From G965230615 sp965230615 (GTDB taxonomy: Bacteria > Pseudomonadota > Gammaproteobacteria > HTCC5015): 64,000 nucleotides of DNA. Made by a program: the position numbers and the translations under genes. The stretch's first letter is position 1. The number at the start of each line of letters is the position of its first letter. The stretch covers positions 2,852,001-2,916,000 of the forward strand of contig OZ246012.1 of assembly GCA_965230615.1 (NCBI GenBank). Reading direction: 5' to 3'. The notes beneath the pieces were generated by a model. That model searched no databases, was not told where the DNA came from, and saw nothing but the letters and a program-made list of their open reading frames with translations. This document shows positions 1 to 7,695 of the stretch, in pieces.

Positions 1-235
1 ATGTAAACGTCGCATACCAAGGCGCACTCATTGCAGACTGGATGCTAGTTTGCGTGGTAAGCTCACTCGATATTTCCAACAGTTCATTTAATTTAAAGCC
101 CGGCAAGATCACTAGCGGCAATGGTGCCGACTCAGATGTTGAGACTGGCTGAGAGGTGACGGTCTCATCAGTTTGCTGGCACGCCAGTAAAGCAGATACT
201 ACCAACAATAGAATTATTTTATGGTTTAATATCAT
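1..235 (-). CDS. putative lipoprotein, C-terminus beyond the window
   Basis: This minus-strand reading frame starts at an ATG at 235 and is still open at the window edge, giving 78 residues. The N-terminus is a clear lipoprotein signal: residues 1–19 (MILNHKIILLLVVSALLAC) have a Lys, a hydrophobic core and an LLAC lipobox with Cys19. A Ser/Thr/Pro-rich linker follows, then LPLVILPGFKLNELL. The gene begins only 10 nt after the stop of the lysozyme gene, so the two are probably cotranscribed. The ribosome-binding site is weak, which fits coupling to the upstream gene. I do not recognise the family. Possible roles are a periplasmic partner or inhibitor of the lysozyme, or an unrelated envelope protein. 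Confidence 0.75.
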   Translation of the reverse strand, partial: MILNHKIILLLVVSALLACQQTDETVTSQPVSTSESAPLPLVILPGFKLNELLEISSELTTQTSIQSAMSAPWYATFT

Positions 236-245
236 AGCTTAGCCA

Positions 246-830
246 TTATTTAGCTGCCTTTTTAGCATCAGCTGCTGCTGTTTCAAGCAGCTCCTTTACA
301 TAACTGTTACGTGCCGCAGAAATAGGCGACTTACGATTGGATTGTTTAGCCGCTTCTGCCCAATCTTTATCTGCAATGGCTTTATTAAATGAAGGCCATT
401 TGTTTTTAAGATTTGTCATACCTAAATTAAAAATCATATCAAATAATGCCAACTTCACATTTTCCGGAAAGTCATCAAACCCTGAGTATATTTTCTTTAA
501 CTCTGTATGAAAACTATCAATATGTTTATTCGTCAACTTATCGATTTCAACAGCTGATAATGTCAGCTTTGTATATTTTTTATAATAGCTCGCTATTCGG
601 TTTTTTGTCTGTTTTTTAACCTTCTCATAATCCGTTTTGATTTCATCAGCGCTTGCTTTCGTTTTTTTAGCATTCGTAAAAGGTATTTTTTGCGCATCTG
701 CCAATGTTGCGAGTAAATGCCCTATCCCGACAGTTACATATCCTTTAGAATCCAGATACATATGCGCTATAGAGCCTTCATATAACTCAAGCTTCGTCCT
801 GAGCTTTTTTTTAATTGTTTCACTTAACAT
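246..830 (-). CDS. GH24 (T4-type) lysozyme / endolysin-like muramidase
   Basis: The 194-residue product resembles phage T4 lysozyme. The catalytic triad spacing is conserved: Glu18 in ELYEG, Asp27 in YLDSKG and Thr33 in VTVGIGHLL match T4 Glu11/Asp20/Thr26. A helical domain follows, with LALFDMIFNLG near residue 130 as in T4 (INMVFQMG). It would cut the glycan strand of peptidoglycan. There is no signal peptide, so export would need a holin, a secretion system or lysis. The start has a good GAGGTG site. No other phage genes surround it, and the next gene encodes a lipoprotein. It could be a domesticated endolysin or a toxin/effector. The family call is firm; the role is open. Confidence 0.85.
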   Translation of the reverse strand: MLSETIKKKLRTKLELYEGSIAHMYLDSKGYVTVGIGHLLATLADAQKIPFTNAKKTKASADEIKTDYEKVKKQTKNRIASYYKKYTKLTLSAVEIDKLTNKHIDSFHTELKKIYSGFDDFPENVKLALFDMIFNLGMTNLKNKWPSFNKAIADKDWAEAAKQSNRKSPISAARNSYVKELLETAAADAKKAAK

Positions 831-948
831 ATTTCACCTCGATTCGTTAAAGTGGATACCCTAGCTTTTTACTGAAGAAAAAATAACAGCTGCAGCACAG
901 TTTTTATGATCAACGGTCATAATGGCGATTGCTTAATATAAAATGACA

Positions 949-2031
949 CTATTGGCCGTGAGTCATTAGCCAGTCAAGATAGGCATTAATTTCATCTTGA
1001 TGCGTATCCCCCCAGGCTAAATCCACCTGGCCCAGCTCGCTTTTCAACAATATGAAATTTCTCGCTTCAATATGCCCTTGCTGAACAAGTTCTTTTAATT
1101 CGGCAATGTATGCATGCTCTTTTTCTGTTAATTTATCTGCATTTTCTGCAGCATACTCTATCATGCTATCCACAATTTGCTGCTCTTCTTTAAGGCTGGG
1201 TTGATAACCTCGTGCTTGCGGATAATTTTCACGATGTTTAGCTTTACGCCAAGCCAAACGGATAATCTCGCGTAACACAAATAGCTTTGTTGGCTCAGCA
1301 TGATTCGGCACATATACTTTTAAATCATTCAACTCTTTGACCCGTGCTGTCACGCTCTCACGACGCGGGCCATTCTCTGCAACTTCTAGAAATTGCTTAC
1401 CATAACGCTCTTCATCATAGTTAAAACCTTGCACTGAACAGGTAAGCATCAGGTAATAATAAGGTGATGGATGTTGTGGGTCTAATTGACTGGCATTGAT
1501 CAAAACAGCCTCACCTTGCTCATACTCTTTCATTTTAAGCAAGGTCACGCCTTTATTTAGCATCCCCATAAAACTTTTAGGGTTAATATCCAACAACTTA
1601 TCCCACTCTTTCAATGCTTGCTCTGGGTAACCCGCATCATCTAACACACTATTTTTAATAATATAAGCATGCTCCAGACCAGGGTGTAATACCAACGTTT
1701 TAATCGCGTTACGATAAGCACGCGGCAGATCATCTGCGGCATAATAAGATACTGCTAATTCATAATAAGCCAGCACACTCAAAGGATCTTTTAGTAAGGC
1801 TTTTTTGAAAGCCTTGATCGCGGCTTCATATTTGCCTTTTTCATGCAACTTTATGCCTTTTTTAACAAGCTTTTCAGACGCTTTTTCAGCTTTAGCCGAG
1901 ACACCGACAGACTCGTCTATCAATTGGTCCATTTCAGCTTGAACTTCAGCCGGATCGGGCAATCGCACAACGGCCTGTACACTACTAGAAAAAATCAGAC
2001 TTATTAAAATAGCAATAACTAACTGTTGCAT
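949..2031 (-). CDS. secreted TPR-repeat protein
   Basis: A 360-residue protein with an N-terminal signal peptide (hydrophobic residues 3–20 ending in SVQA). Several tetratricopeptide repeats occupy roughly residues 50–210, including KGKYEAAIKAFKKALLKDP and PEQALKEWDKLLDINP. The C-terminal third is helical and not recognised. TPR domains are protein-binding scaffolds, here in the periplasm. The ATG overlaps the stop of the upstream S41 protease gene (TAATG), which indicates translational coupling, so the TPR protein may present substrates to the protease or regulate it. That pairing is inferred from gene order only. Confidence 0.85.
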   Translation of the reverse strand: MQQLVIAILISLIFSSSVQAVVRLPDPAEVQAEMDQLIDESVGVSAKAEKASEKLVKKGIKLHEKGKYEAAIKAFKKALLKDPLSVLAYYELAVSYYAADDLPRAYRNAIKTLVLHPGLEHAYIIKNSVLDDAGYPEQALKEWDKLLDINPKSFMGMLNKGVTLLKMKEYEQGEAVLINASQLDPQHPSPYYYLMLTCSVQGFNYDEERYGKQFLEVAENGPRRESVTARVKELNDLKVYVPNHAEPTKLFVLREIIRLAWRKAKHRENYPQARGYQPSLKEEQQIVDSMIEYAAENADKLTEKEHAYIAELKELVQQGHIEARNFILLKSELGQVDLAWGDTHQDEINAYLDWLMTHGQ

Positions 2032-3554
2032 TACGGCTTCACTCCTAAAATTTCCACAGCTCTTTGTAGTTGTGGATCAATCGCCATTAAGTGTTCGAAA
2101 TCCAGGGCGCCTTGCATCAACACAGAAAAAATATCATTTTCTTTATCTTCGTTTAATGTTAGTCGGACATCAGGCTCAACACCTTTTTCACCCCAATGAT
2201 TTTCGCCATCCGGATAAAAATATTGTGTCGTGACTAACAAAACAACGCCTTCTTGACCGACGGCGTATTGCGTTTGCCCAACTGATTTACCATATGAATT
2301 TTCACCAATCACTGTGGCTCGCTGTTGCTGCTGCAACATTGCAGACATAATTTCTGCCATCGACACACTATACCGATTTTGCAAAATGACCAATGGCTGC
2401 CCATAATAAATCATAGACCCATTGACTGTTAGTTCTCCAGCACTTTTATCATTGAACACAATGGCTTTTTGCGCAGGTTTGACAAAGTAATCTACTGCTA
2501 ATGGCGTAATACTACCCCCAGGATTATTGCGCAAATCAATCACAATGCCTTTGACCTGCTCATCCACTTTGCGCATAACCCGGGAAAGCTCTAACCCTGT
2601 TCGATTATTAAAGTGTCCAATACGCAGGTAAAATAAATCATTATGCTGATGACTCTCAATGCTATAGCTAAAGCGAGGAATGCTACTCGCTTTGATAAAA
2701 CCCACTTGATCGCTTTGCTTAAGCTGCAATGTATATTCGAAGGGCTCACGTTGCAGCCACCACTCGACCTTTGCTTCAACACTAACAGCATCACTGTGAA
2801 TGCTTTCAATATGATCGCCAGGCTGTAAACCTTGTGCTGTTAAAGCTTCATCATAAACTTCTTTAACAAAAATATTGCCGTCTTCTATGCGAGGCATAAA
2901 CCCTACAGAGAAGCCGCGCCCCTGACTACTGGCGGTATACAGCACAAGCTCATCAGCATACACATACGATTCATACTCATTGCTCAAAGCTGCCATGGTG
3001 GCTTCTGTTAACAAAAACCACAGGCTATCACTCACCGCTTCACCATCGACTTCTTTGCTAATTCGCTTAATCAGCGAGGCGGCTCGCTTTGGTAACCTCA
3101 ATGTGGATTCAGCAGTGAGTTGATATTGCTTTTTGTGGGTACTGATATTGAGTAACTGCTGCTGGTCTTGCCAAGCCAAGACTAAGCCAGGAAAATATTG
3201 CGCTCGATCCTTTGGCAAAAAACGCTGCCAACAATCAGCAAATGTTTGCAATATCAAAGTACTGTTGTCAGGCAATTTAGCATGGCTTTGCAGCACTTTA
3301 TAAAGTGCTGCAAACTGTCTGGCGGCTTTATTTTTAATAGATAAACGCCTGAGAGCACTCAGGTCTTGCTGAGCACAAAGCCCTGGCTCATGTTTAACCG
3401 TCTGATCTAAGTGATGCAGTGCCTGATACTGCGATTTTGCTGGCTGTATATTGCGCTGACACGCAGCATTATCTTCACAAGCAGATAGTTGCCCACTTAA
3501 ACATAAAAAGGCCAGGAAAAACAGCCACATACTGTTCAATATCCTGATAGACAT
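2031..3554 (-). CDS. S41-family (C-terminal processing) protease with PDZ domain, probable lipoprotein
   Basis: A 507-residue envelope protease. The signal region ends in LSAC (Cys26), a plausible lipobox. Residues 30–200 are not recognised. A PDZ-like domain lies at about 205–285 (QGLQPGDHIESI). The S41 core follows at about 300–470, with the family motif DLRNNPGG at 340–347, nucleophile Ser398 in RYSVSMAE and general base Lys423 in SYGKSVGQ, the Ser/Lys dyad of tail-specific proteases. It probably cleaves unstructured C-termini of periplasmic or outer-membrane proteins. It is the first gene of a coupled pair with the TPR gene. The N-terminal region is longer than in CtpA, so it is a divergent member. 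Confidence 0.88.
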   Translation of the reverse strand: MSIRILNSMWLFFLAFLCLSGQLSACEDNAACQRNIQPAKSQYQALHHLDQTVKHEPGLCAQQDLSALRRLSIKNKAARQFAALYKVLQSHAKLPDNSTLILQTFADCWQRFLPKDRAQYFPGLVLAWQDQQQLLNISTHKKQYQLTAESTLRLPKRAASLIKRISKEVDGEAVSDSLWFLLTEATMAALSNEYESYVYADELVLYTASSQGRGFSVGFMPRIEDGNIFVKEVYDEALTAQGLQPGDHIESIHSDAVSVEAKVEWWLQREPFEYTLQLKQSDQVGFIKASSIPRFSYSIESHQHNDLFYLRIGHFNNRTGLELSRVMRKVDEQVKGIVIDLRNNPGGSITPLAVDYFVKPAQKAIVFNDKSAGELTVNGSMIYYGQPLVILQNRYSVSMAEIMSAMLQQQQRATVIGENSYGKSVGQTQYAVGQEGVVLLVTTQYFYPDGENHWGEKGVEPDVRLTLNEDKENDIFSVLMQGALDFEHLMAIDPQLQRAVEILGVKP

Positions 3555-3679
3555 AGGAATACCTTATAATAATATTTATATATTTACTAATTATTGTGCC
3601 TATATGCTTAAACCACCTTCAGCATATGGGCAAGCCCTGGCATATCTTATCGCAAATGGCTCGTTTATCCTAACCCCGC

Positions 3680-4744
3680 TTAACGCTGTTTACCTTGCCA
3701 GTAGTAGTGATGTTTATCTTTTGCCTCACTCTGACTCGCCTCATCATAGGCTGTCACCACAAAGCTATTCGCATCAGCGTCCAATACTTTATGACTTGCA
3801 ATACCATCACGATAATAAACATGCTGCTGGTCTTTGATATATCCGCGCTGCAAAACTTGGATACTAGCCGGATCAGCATCAACAATGGCCGCTGAATCCT
3901 TACCCGCCATATCGTAAACCGCATGCTTATCTCGCGCATAACGATCTTCATTTGGCAGCATCTCAAAGCTGGCCACATCAGCTTGCGGCAAAATCTGCTC
4001 TGTGCCGTAGTAAATTGCCTGCTTGTCTTTGCTCAAGTAATAATTAAATACTGTCAACGATTGTGCATCAGCACTGGCTATCAATTTACCATAATGATAA
4101 ACCTGAGATGACGTCGCATCTTCGTAGACACTATATTCTGTATGCTCTTCGAGTATCTTAAACCCCGTCGGCTTGGCACCGGGCAATACCTCACCACCAT
4201 AATAAATATGTGTTTGGTCTTGCCAAAAGCCTGTCTGCGACGATTCAAATGGCTGAAAGCTCTCAGGGTCAGCACCTGTCAGTATTTCACCACAGTAAAA
4301 AACATATTGTTTATCTCGCGCATACTCTGCACGATAATTGAACACATCACTCGATGCTAATACGGCAAAACTCTCTGGCTCAGCTTGCTCGATCGCCTTG
4401 GCATTATAATAAGCCGAGCTTGCCGTCACCGAATAACCTGCGGTCGCTATGCCGCGCAAACTGTTAATCAGTAAACCGATATAACCAAACACAAGCAGCG
4501 CAGCCAGCACAATAATCGATGCGATTAACAATACTTTTTGGGCTGGCACACCAAACAGTGATATATCCAATAGCCAATATAAGACCAACAAATAGATTGG
4601 ATAGCAAAGCACAACGATAATGGTGATGATATTCGTTTTATCGTTCACTGCACCGGGCGCACCTAACATCATTGGTGATGTCATTAAAACAACAAACCAG
4701 AAGGTCAGTATAAATGCACTAATTATGTCGAAAGCTAACTTCAT
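3680..4744 (-). CDS. DKNYY-family repeat membrane protein
   Basis: A 354-residue protein. Residues 1–100 carry about three hydrophobic segments with a pair in the middle (YPIYLLVLYWLLD and VLLIASIIVLAALLVFGYIGLL). The rest is six to seven degenerate repeats of about 35 residues built on D-K-x-x-(V/I)-Y-Y, for example ARDKQYVFYCGE, DQTHIYYGGE, SKDKQAIYYGTE, KDQQHVYYRDG and AKDKHHYYWQG. These match the DKNYY family (Pfam PF13644), whose function is unknown. The ATG at 4744 directly abuts the stop of the upstream gene (TAAATG), so the two are translationally coupled. The repeats probably form a beta-rich soluble domain. Confidence 0.8.
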   Translation of the reverse strand: MKLAFDIISAFILTFWFVVLMTSPMMLGAPGAVNDKTNIITIIVVLCYPIYLLVLYWLLDISLFGVPAQKVLLIASIIVLAALLVFGYIGLLINSLRGIATAGYSVTASSAYYNAKAIEQAEPESFAVLASSDVFNYRAEYARDKQYVFYCGEILTGADPESFQPFESSQTGFWQDQTHIYYGGEVLPGAKPTGFKILEEHTEYSVYEDATSSQVYHYGKLIASADAQSLTVFNYYLSKDKQAIYYGTEQILPQADVASFEMLPNEDRYARDKHAVYDMAGKDSAAIVDADPASIQVLQRGYIKDQQHVYYRDGIASHKVLDADANSFVVTAYDEASQSEAKDKHHYYWQGKQR

Positions 4745-6076
4745 TTATAAAATAGGCGACACTGTTAGTTTTATATTACCACATTGAATTTCACTGTTAT
4801 ATTTTAGTTTCTCAGAAAAATCATCGGACATGCCAAATACGTATTCATTCACAGAATCTTGACTCAAGCTATAGTAAGCCTCTCTGTTTTTTGACACAAA
4901 CAAAGAACTGTCTCCATTTTTTTCTAACCTATTTGAATAAAAATTAGAATTAAAATATTTTTTAATGAGATATTCACAGCGCTCATCACTAGTCATTTTA
5001 TTAATTTTTTTCATCAACTTGACTATTTTTTTCGAAATATCTTTTTCTACAACCGAATCAAGTTTTCGCTCTTTTCTTTGGGCCTTTAAAAGCGCCAAAT
5101 GTTTCTTTTTTATTTTCTCTCGTTTTGATTCCGCAGATAACCTTACTGCTTCACTATTATCGCCAATCGATACTAACACTTTAGGATAAGCCTGCATTTC
5201 TTTGGTATGAAGTGAATCTTGAAAATTTAAAATGTAATTCTTAAGCACATTTAAATTTACTTCATGGAGCTTTTTCAATGTATTGATTGCAAGCACTGCA
5301 TCATCCGCAAGCCATCGCTCTAAATTCTTTTCCATTCTTTGTTCGTATGGCAGATGCTCACCTTCTTTTAAGTAATGCATAGCAGCAACAGAACGAGTAT
5401 ATCTCAAGGGCTTATATAGCGTATCACTCTTTGTAAATATTAACTGACTACTCGTAATATGCACTTGACACCACATTTCCGCATAATCATTACTAAAATA
5501 GCATTGAATTGCATTTTTTATAAATTTCCTTTTAATCTTATTTTTTGCTTCTTTACCTTTTTTTATTATATTTTTTTTATTAATGTATAAATTTTTCCAT
5601 ATCATAGGCTTGTGATCTTCATGATTAATACCTGCAGACTGATATAGATTAGAGTATTTTTCGATAATAGGCTCAAGAATTTTTTTATTTTTTAAAATAA
5701 AGTTTAACTTATCTGCCTCTCTATTGTTTTTAGTTTTAATAACAGCAGGAGGGTTGATACTATCCCAATACTCTCGATCAATATAACTTCGATAATTTAT
5801 ATTCGGCTCACCTAATACTCTAGCTTCTTTCAAAAATAATTGAGTGGCTATTCCACGAGCTAGAGCTGCTTCGACCACCCCATGGTTAGTTGGTATAGGC
5901 CCAAGAAGCTTTTTAGTGTCTATTTCATCATTATTAGCCAACCTATACATATTCATCGGATTGTATATGATTGCAACGCTACTCCCTTTATAATTTTCAG
6001 GAAACCCCATCTCTCCCTTTTTCGCACAAACAAACTGACTACTTAAAAACAAAACACATAAAACTAAAATTCGCAT
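4745..6076 (-). CDS. hypothetical secreted Lys-rich protein
   Basis: A 443-residue protein starting at the ATG at 6076, chosen because it has an AGAGAGG site and begins a signal peptide (MRILVLCVLFLSSQFVCA). A longer frame would run into the PhyH gene. The mature part is rich in Lys, Asn and Ile, with a strongly charged helical stretch (KREKIKKKHLALLKAQRKER) around residue 320 that may form a coiled coil. No family is recognised. The gene is visibly richer in A+T, with long A and T runs, than the genes on either side, which may indicate recent acquisition. It ends directly against the start of the DKNYY gene, so the two products may work together. Confidence 0.7.
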   Translation of the reverse strand: MRILVLCVLFLSSQFVCAKKGEMGFPENYKGSSVAIIYNPMNMYRLANNDEIDTKKLLGPIPTNHGVVEAALARGIATQLFLKEARVLGEPNINYRSYIDREYWDSINPPAVIKTKNNREADKLNFILKNKKILEPIIEKYSNLYQSAGINHEDHKPMIWKNLYINKKNIIKKGKEAKNKIKRKFIKNAIQCYFSNDYAEMWCQVHITSSQLIFTKSDTLYKPLRYTRSVAAMHYLKEGEHLPYEQRMEKNLERWLADDAVLAINTLKKLHEVNLNVLKNYILNFQDSLHTKEMQAYPKVLVSIGDNSEAVRLSAESKREKIKKKHLALLKAQRKERKLDSVVEKDISKKIVKLMKKINKMTSDERCEYLIKKYFNSNFYSNRLEKNGDSSLFVSKNREAYYSLSQDSVNEYVFGMSDDFSEKLKYNSEIQCGNIKLTVSPIL

Positions 6077-6107
6077 AAAAGCCTCTCTATTATTATTTTT
6101 TATCCAA

Positions 6108-6956
6108 CTAAGTGATAATCTCATCCCAGTTCACATTATCATTATGTGAATGTGTAAAGCCAATCGCGCGTTCTTCAGCAATGGTTTCAACGTCACGAAA
6201 TGCCATTACATACGTTTTTCGCCAAATATCGGAGTTATTGCCTGCCGAGCCATGTACGATGCGCTCATCATGCACTGTGACGTCACCTCTTTTTACCGGC
6301 AAGTGTATCGGCTTGTCGCCAGGCAGTGATTCAATCACTAAGGTATGAGACTCATTACGGTTAACTGATGACTCGTCGTTGTTATTATAAGGCTTAGGCA
6401 CATGTTTACGCAGCTCAGGCTCTTTATTAGAACCGGGCATAACTTGCAAACAACCATTAATGACATCTGAGTCGGTTAACGCTAATGAAAATGTGGCGGT
6501 CCAGGTTTTTTGCGTTTTGGGCCAATAGCCTAAATCCTGGTGCATGGCAAATTCGGCGCGTTCTTTTTGTGGCTTTTTGGCGAGAAACTGCTCGTAATCC
6601 ACAGCAGCCTTGCCACCCTGATAGAGTTGATCAGTAATGTTTTGTGCCACGGTAAAGAAAATATTATTGGCTAATTCCTCACGGTATTTGCTGGGCAGCA
6701 TAGCATTGATCAACTGAAACGCTTCCAATGGTGTCCCATAGGGCTGCGACATATCACAGAAGTCTCGCTGCATTTGTGCCATTTCATGGCCGGCAATAAA
6801 GTGATCAAACCATGGATCTATGGTTTGCAGTTCTTCTTCGCTGAGGACATTTTTTAAAACGATATAACCCAGCTGCTCATATTGCGCGATATCTTCTGCG
6901 GTAATGTAATAATCATTGCCGATTCGCTTATGATACTCCCCACCAGCCTTCAACAT
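6108..6956 (-). CDS. phytanoyl-CoA dioxygenase (PhyH) family protein
   Basis: A 282-residue Fe(II)/2-oxoglutarate-dependent oxygenase of the PhyH/EctD type. The N-terminus has the typical opening (ITAEDIAQYEQLGYIVLKNV). The metal ligands are the HxD in MHQDLGYWP (about residues 147–149) and the distal His in ERIVHGSAGNN, followed by Arg in WRKTYVMAF, which should bind 2-oxoglutarate. Relatives hydroxylate small molecules, including lipids, osmolytes and toxins. The substrate cannot be predicted here. It lies in a minus-strand run with a 31-nt gap to the next gene, so cotranscription is possible. Confidence 0.88.
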   Translation of the reverse strand: MLKAGGEYHKRIGNDYYITAEDIAQYEQLGYIVLKNVLSEEELQTIDPWFDHFIAGHEMAQMQRDFCDMSQPYGTPLEAFQLINAMLPSKYREELANNIFFTVAQNITDQLYQGGKAAVDYEQFLAKKPQKERAEFAMHQDLGYWPKTQKTWTATFSLALTDSDVINGCLQVMPGSNKEPELRKHVPKPYNNNDESSVNRNESHTLVIESLPGDKPIHLPVKRGDVTVHDERIVHGSAGNNSDIWRKTYVMAFRDVETIAEERAIGFTHSHNDNVNWDEIIT

Positions 6957-7033
6957 AACTACCTCTACTGATTAATTAACTCTCACTATTATAAGGCAAT
7001 CACCAGAAAAAGCAGGGTTATTATCAATCGTCA

Positions 7034-7387
7034 TTATTCCTTATCCAGCATATCTTTTAAGTCGGCAAAAGGGTTGTAGGTGCTCTCGGTATTCGCGCTA
7101 TCCGTTGCGGTATAACCTTGCCTCGCTTCCTCTTGGCGTTGATGCTCATTATCATGGCAATAAACACACAACAACTCCCAGTTACTACCATCTGCCGGGT
7201 TGTTATCATGATTATGATCACGGTGATGCACTGTTAATTCACGTAAGCTTTTGCCAGCGAACTCACGGCCACATCGGCCGCAAATATGCGGATACATTTT
7301 TAACGCCTGCTCACGATATCCTTGCTCACGCTGCTGTTGCATTTGCCGAGCATCCTGAATAATTTTATTACGCTTATCCTGATCCAT
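7034..7387 (-). CDS. yajD: YajD-type HNH nuclease
   Basis: A 117-residue protein closely resembling E. coli YajD across its length: YREQALKMYPHICGRCGREF, LRELTVHHRDHNHDNNP, GSNWELLCVYCHDNEH and the C-terminal YNPFADLKDMLDK. The HNH motif is complete: CxxC at HICGRCG, HH in TVHHRDH, Asn in DGSNWE and CxxCH in CVYCHD, giving a Zn-stabilised beta-beta-alpha-metal fold. Nuclease activity is expected from the motif. The physiological role of YajD is unclear. Confidence 0.92.
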   Translation of the reverse strand: MDQDKRNKIIQDARQMQQQREQGYREQALKMYPHICGRCGREFAGKSLRELTVHHRDHNHDNNPADGSNWELLCVYCHDNEHQRQEEARQGYTATDSANTESTYNPFADLKDMLDKE

Positions 7388-7695
7388 ATTTGCACCTTGC
7401 TTTTTGCCATCGTTTTTAACAATCTTATTCTACTGCTAACAAACGCTGCTGACAGCCAATTCAAGCAGCCAAAAGACCCTGAAGCCAGTATTCAATCATG
7501 CTATGATTACGCATTGCGCCTATCGCGCTTTAAGTACGTAACTACCCCTTAAAATATTAGCATAAACCCAGTTGGTTAATTTTTAATTAATCGGCAACAA
7601 CTCTCTATTGGCATGCTATCTGCTAATTAAATCTAAATCACTCAACAAGTATCGCTGATTTATTCAAAAGCAATTAGTCATATCAAGGCAAAAAC
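7388..7695. other. intergenic region between yajD and the DUF1538 operon
   Basis: This 308-nt A+T-rich region lies between divergent genes and should hold both promoters. A near-palindrome, GGTTAATT-TTT-AATTAATC (one mismatch), sits at 7574–7592, about 100 nt before the DUF1538 start, and could be a regulator site. No convincing gene or RNA was seen. A hydrophobic plus-strand frame crossing from yajD was rejected. Confidence 0.5.

Noticed and set aside
7322..7552. Hydrophobic plus-strand frame across the yajD start, resembling a signal peptide
   Set aside because: It overlaps yajD antisense, lacks a basic N-terminus and a ribosome-binding site, and its hydrophobic part is explained by A+T-rich sequence.
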